Assembly: GCF_007859865.1 (NCBI RefSeq)
Contig: NZ_SJPI01000002.1
Location: 1,694,721-1,758,720 of the forward strand
From: Rubripirellula amarantea
Lineage (GTDB): Bacteria > Planctomycetota > Planctomycetia > Pirellulales > Pirellulaceae
DNA length: 64,000 nucleotides
Direction of reading: 5' to 3'
Shown: positions 61,963-64,000 of the stretch, in pieces
Layout of the letters: every line of letters begins with the position of its first letter
How positions within the stretch are numbered: position 1 is the first letter of the stretch
Translations under genes and position numbers: made by a program
The notes under the pieces: model-generated
Seen by the model: only the letters and a program-made list of their open reading frames with translations
The model's database searches: none
What the model was told of the DNA's origin: nothing

Positions 61963-64000
61963 ATGAAAAAGTTGCTGGCAGTTGTCGTCACCACACTGCT
62001 TCTTACCCTGTGGTCGTCAGACATCCTCGCTTCGGATTCTCAGCCTCATCGAAGAGCATTGCTGATTGCATGTTCGGATTTTCCCAACGCGCCTTGGGTC
62101 AAGCCACTGCCGGGAGCACGCAACGATGTTGCTCGTTTCGCGGAATTACTGGGCAGTCCAAAATACAATTTTCGCGACGTTGATACGTTGGCAGGTTGGG
62201 TCGAAGGAAGCGACCGCAATCCGACGGCGGACAATATCGAGTCAGCGTTCAAGCAACTGATCTCAAAGTCTGGCCGCGACGATCAAGTTTTCATCCTACT
62301 TAGCGGTCACGGCATTCAGGTAGACGCTCTACCGAACGTCGAAGGCACGCTTGGCCTAAGCGAAGAACCGGACGGTATGGACGAAGCCTTCATCGCCGCC
62401 GACTACGGCCCAGATGAACGAGTCATTCGAGACGACACCATCGGCAGTTGGCTGGATCAACTCAAAAGCAAAGGCGCGCATGTTTGGATCGTGTTTGATT
62501 GTTGCCATTCAGGCTCGTTAACACGTGGCGATGGCGACGAGGAGCCGCGAGGATTGCTCAGTGAAGAAGCTCGTCAAGCGAACCAAAACAGTCCGCGAAA
62601 TGATTCACATGATACTGGCATCGTTGATCTTGTTCTAAACGAAAACGAACAAGGCAAAGACGATCCGACGCAGGGCAGTTTGGTTGCCCTGTTCGCGGCT
62701 CAGAACTACGAAACCACGCCAGAGATGACTCGTCCGGTTGGTGCCGTCGCTTCGTCAGAAAATCGTCGCGGTCTGCTCAGCTATCACCTGGAATACTTGC
62801 TGAACAATGTCGCTGGCAAAACTACCTATCGCGATCTCGAAAACGCATTGGCCGGTCGCTACTACGCCGAACGCGGCATGAGCGGCCCCAATCCCTACGC
62901 AGAGGGTGATCTGGATCGGACCTTGTTTGGCTTGGAAACGATTGAACGAAACAAATCGCTAGGATTGTCACGCAAGAAGGATCAGTACGAACTGCTTGGC
63001 GGAGTGATGGATGGTGTCACAGTGGGCACGATTCTTGATGTTACATCGAATGATGAATTGATCGGAACGGTCGAAGCCACAGAGGTCGGCATAAGTCGTT
63101 CGGTCGTTCGCTGGATCGAACCCCCGCCAGAAGACGTAGCGTCAAACTTAACATCGCTCAATGAGCTAACTTGTGAGATCACGAAGCAACCCGTCATGCC
63201 CTGGAAAGTTGCCGTGCAATGGTTGTCGGTGTCTGATGCCGCAACACCCGTATCAAATCAGTTGAAGACTTGGATTGCAACGCAACAAGAACTGGATTCG
63301 TCCTCGATCATCGCGGGCACAGATTCCTCTGCTCGAAAATGGAGTGTATGCGTCGCAACGCCTGAAACAGCGCGGCGGCGTTTTGGCATCGAGATCAAGG
63401 ACACGTCGATCCTGCTGCTCAACAGTATCGCTGTCCAGTATGATCCAACGGCACCGCCCAGCGGAAACGAAGTCTCGGTGATTTATCCTGCCAGCGATCT
63501 TGAAAAGATCCAGCGAGATTTAACCACCGACTTCGAGCGACTGTTTCGGATGCAGCGGCTGTTTCAACTCGCCGGGTTGTACGGCGATAGCGGTCCGATG
63601 CTTAGCTCTCGTGGCGTAGCCGTCGAGTTCGTTCCATTGGCTCCCGACGAATCTCCGCGTAACCTCAAGCCGCTCAATCGTGGCGATCTTCAGGCGGGCC
63701 AGGAAATTGCGGTTAAGCTGTCTAACAAGAAATCAAAAACGCTCTGGTACACAGTCTTGCTCGTACAGAGCAATGGACTGATCGCTCCTATTCATTCGGG
63801 TTCGATTCCTGCCGCCGCGTACTCGTCCCGGCCAACCGTTCTCGAAATTGAGAAAATACGGCTGCGACCCACTCGTGGAAACGCTGCCTACGTCGCCGTG
63901 ACTGTCCCTGTATTGGATCAACGCAAGCCCGCAGACTTCTCCTACTTGGCGCAACTTCCTATCGGCGTCCATCGAGTTGGCGAAAACTCAGCAACTCGCT
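61963..64000 (+). CDS. Exported metacaspase (C14-like), cut by the window end
   Basis: The frame is open from the ATG at 61963 to the end of the window (679 codons, no stop). A signal peptide (KKLLAVVVTTLLLTLWSSD) precedes a caspase-fold domain: RRALLIACSDFPN, LPGARNDVARFAELLG, catalytic His in FILLSGHGIQV and catalytic Cys in VWIVFDCCHSGS. After about residue 330 comes a region without an assigned family. Planctomycetes encode many such exported metacaspases, of unknown substrate. Its neighbour upstream is the His-rich exported protein; the sigma factor/kinase pair is divergent, 1.1 kb away. Confidence 0.9.
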   Translation, partial: MKKLLAVVVTTLLLTLWSSDILASDSQPHRRALLIACSDFPNAPWVKPLPGARNDVARFAELLGSPKYNFRDVDTLAGWVEGSDRNPTADNIESAFKQLISKSGRDDQVFILLSGHGIQVDALPNVEGTLGLSEEPDGMDEAFIAADYGPDERVIRDDTIGSWLDQLKSKGAHVWIVFDCCHSGSLTRGDGDEEPRGLLSEEARQANQNSPRNDSHDTGIVDLVLNENEQGKDDPTQGSLVALFAAQNYETTPEMTRPVGAVASSENRRGLLSYHLEYLLNNVAGKTTYRDLENALAGRYYAERGMSGPNPYAEGDLDRTLFGLETIERNKSLGLSRKKDQYELLGGVMDGVTVGTILDVTSNDELIGTVEATEVGISRSVVRWIEPPPEDVASNLTSLNELTCEITKQPVMPWKVAVQWLSVSDAATPVSNQLKTWIATQQELDSSSIIAGTDSSARKWSVCVATPETARRRFGIEIKDTSILLLNSIAVQYDPTAPPSGNEVSVIYPASDLEKIQRDLTTDFERLFRMQRLFQLAGLYGDSGPMLSSRGVAVEFVPLAPDESPRNLKPLNRGDLQAGQEIAVKLSNKKSKTLWYTVLLVQSNGLIAPIHSGSIPAAAYSSRPTVLEIEKIRLRPTRGNAAYVAVTVPVLDQRKPADFSYLAQLPIGVHRVGENSATR

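Noticed and set aside
1-64000. CRISPR array, rRNA or tRNA genes
   Set aside because: No evenly spaced short direct repeats with unique spacers and no tRNA-like cloverleaf or rRNA-like sequence was noticed. The only tandem repeats found are coding.

Overview
The window looks like a chromosomal segment of a marine-type planctomycete (Pirellulaceae, Rhodopirellula-like). The basis is gene content and style, not a marker gene: two ECF sigma factor / Ser-Thr kinase pairs with ATGA overlaps, a secreted metacaspase, many exported proteins of low complexity, moderate GC and loosely packed genes. No rRNA, tRNA or CRISPR array was seen.

Left part (1-10 kb): a VOC-fold gene is followed by a secreted trypsin-like protease, divergent from a sigma factor and a membrane-bound protein kinase. 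This block is bracketed by a duplicated, slightly diverged copy of the 3' end of the VOC gene, which suggests an insertion. From 4.9 to 8.5 kb come four orphan genes on the minus strand, three with HTH-like segments. A mostly non-coding, G-poor stretch to about 10 kb carries two copies of a CCGGGTTTTAAAACCCGG palindrome.

Copper block (10-20 kb): a cytosolic Cys-rich copper-storage protein diverges from a Cu(I) P1B-1 ATPase (CopA), followed by a TolC-type outer-membrane protein, a Tat-type multicopper oxidase, a CsoR repressor with the Cys-His-Cys copper site, a K+-channel-like protein, two exported Cys-rich proteins (one with three CC-x5-CC-x5-CC repeats) and a SpoIIE-type phosphatase. From 20.4 to 25.6 kb lies one 1733-residue protein with an N-terminal nuclease-like domain and a STAND-type NTPase, probably an Avs-like phage-defence gene, next to a GNAT acetyltransferase.

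Efflux island (26-54 kb): two complete RND metal-efflux sets. The first (CusA/CusB/TolC) keeps the three methionines of Cu/Ag-type CusA. The second is CzcA-like. Around them are a P1B-4 ATPase, an HtrA protease, an ECF sigma factor, a MacB-like ABC exporter, a prenylcysteine-methyltransferase-like membrane protein and several exported His- or Cys-rich proteins. A 17-bp dyad, ATACC-N7-GGTA(T/A), occurs before four transcription units (csp/copA, tolC, the Cus set, the sigma factor) and is the best candidate for a local CsoR regulon.

Right part (54-64 kb): five small exported His-rich proteins, one made of PHTTTH repeats, surround a HEPN-like gene split by an in-frame TGA and a second sigma factor / kinase pair. 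A metacaspase gene runs off the window. The overall picture is a large metal (mainly copper) homeostasis and detoxification island with an unusual set of secreted metal-binding repeat proteins, plus signalling and defence genes.
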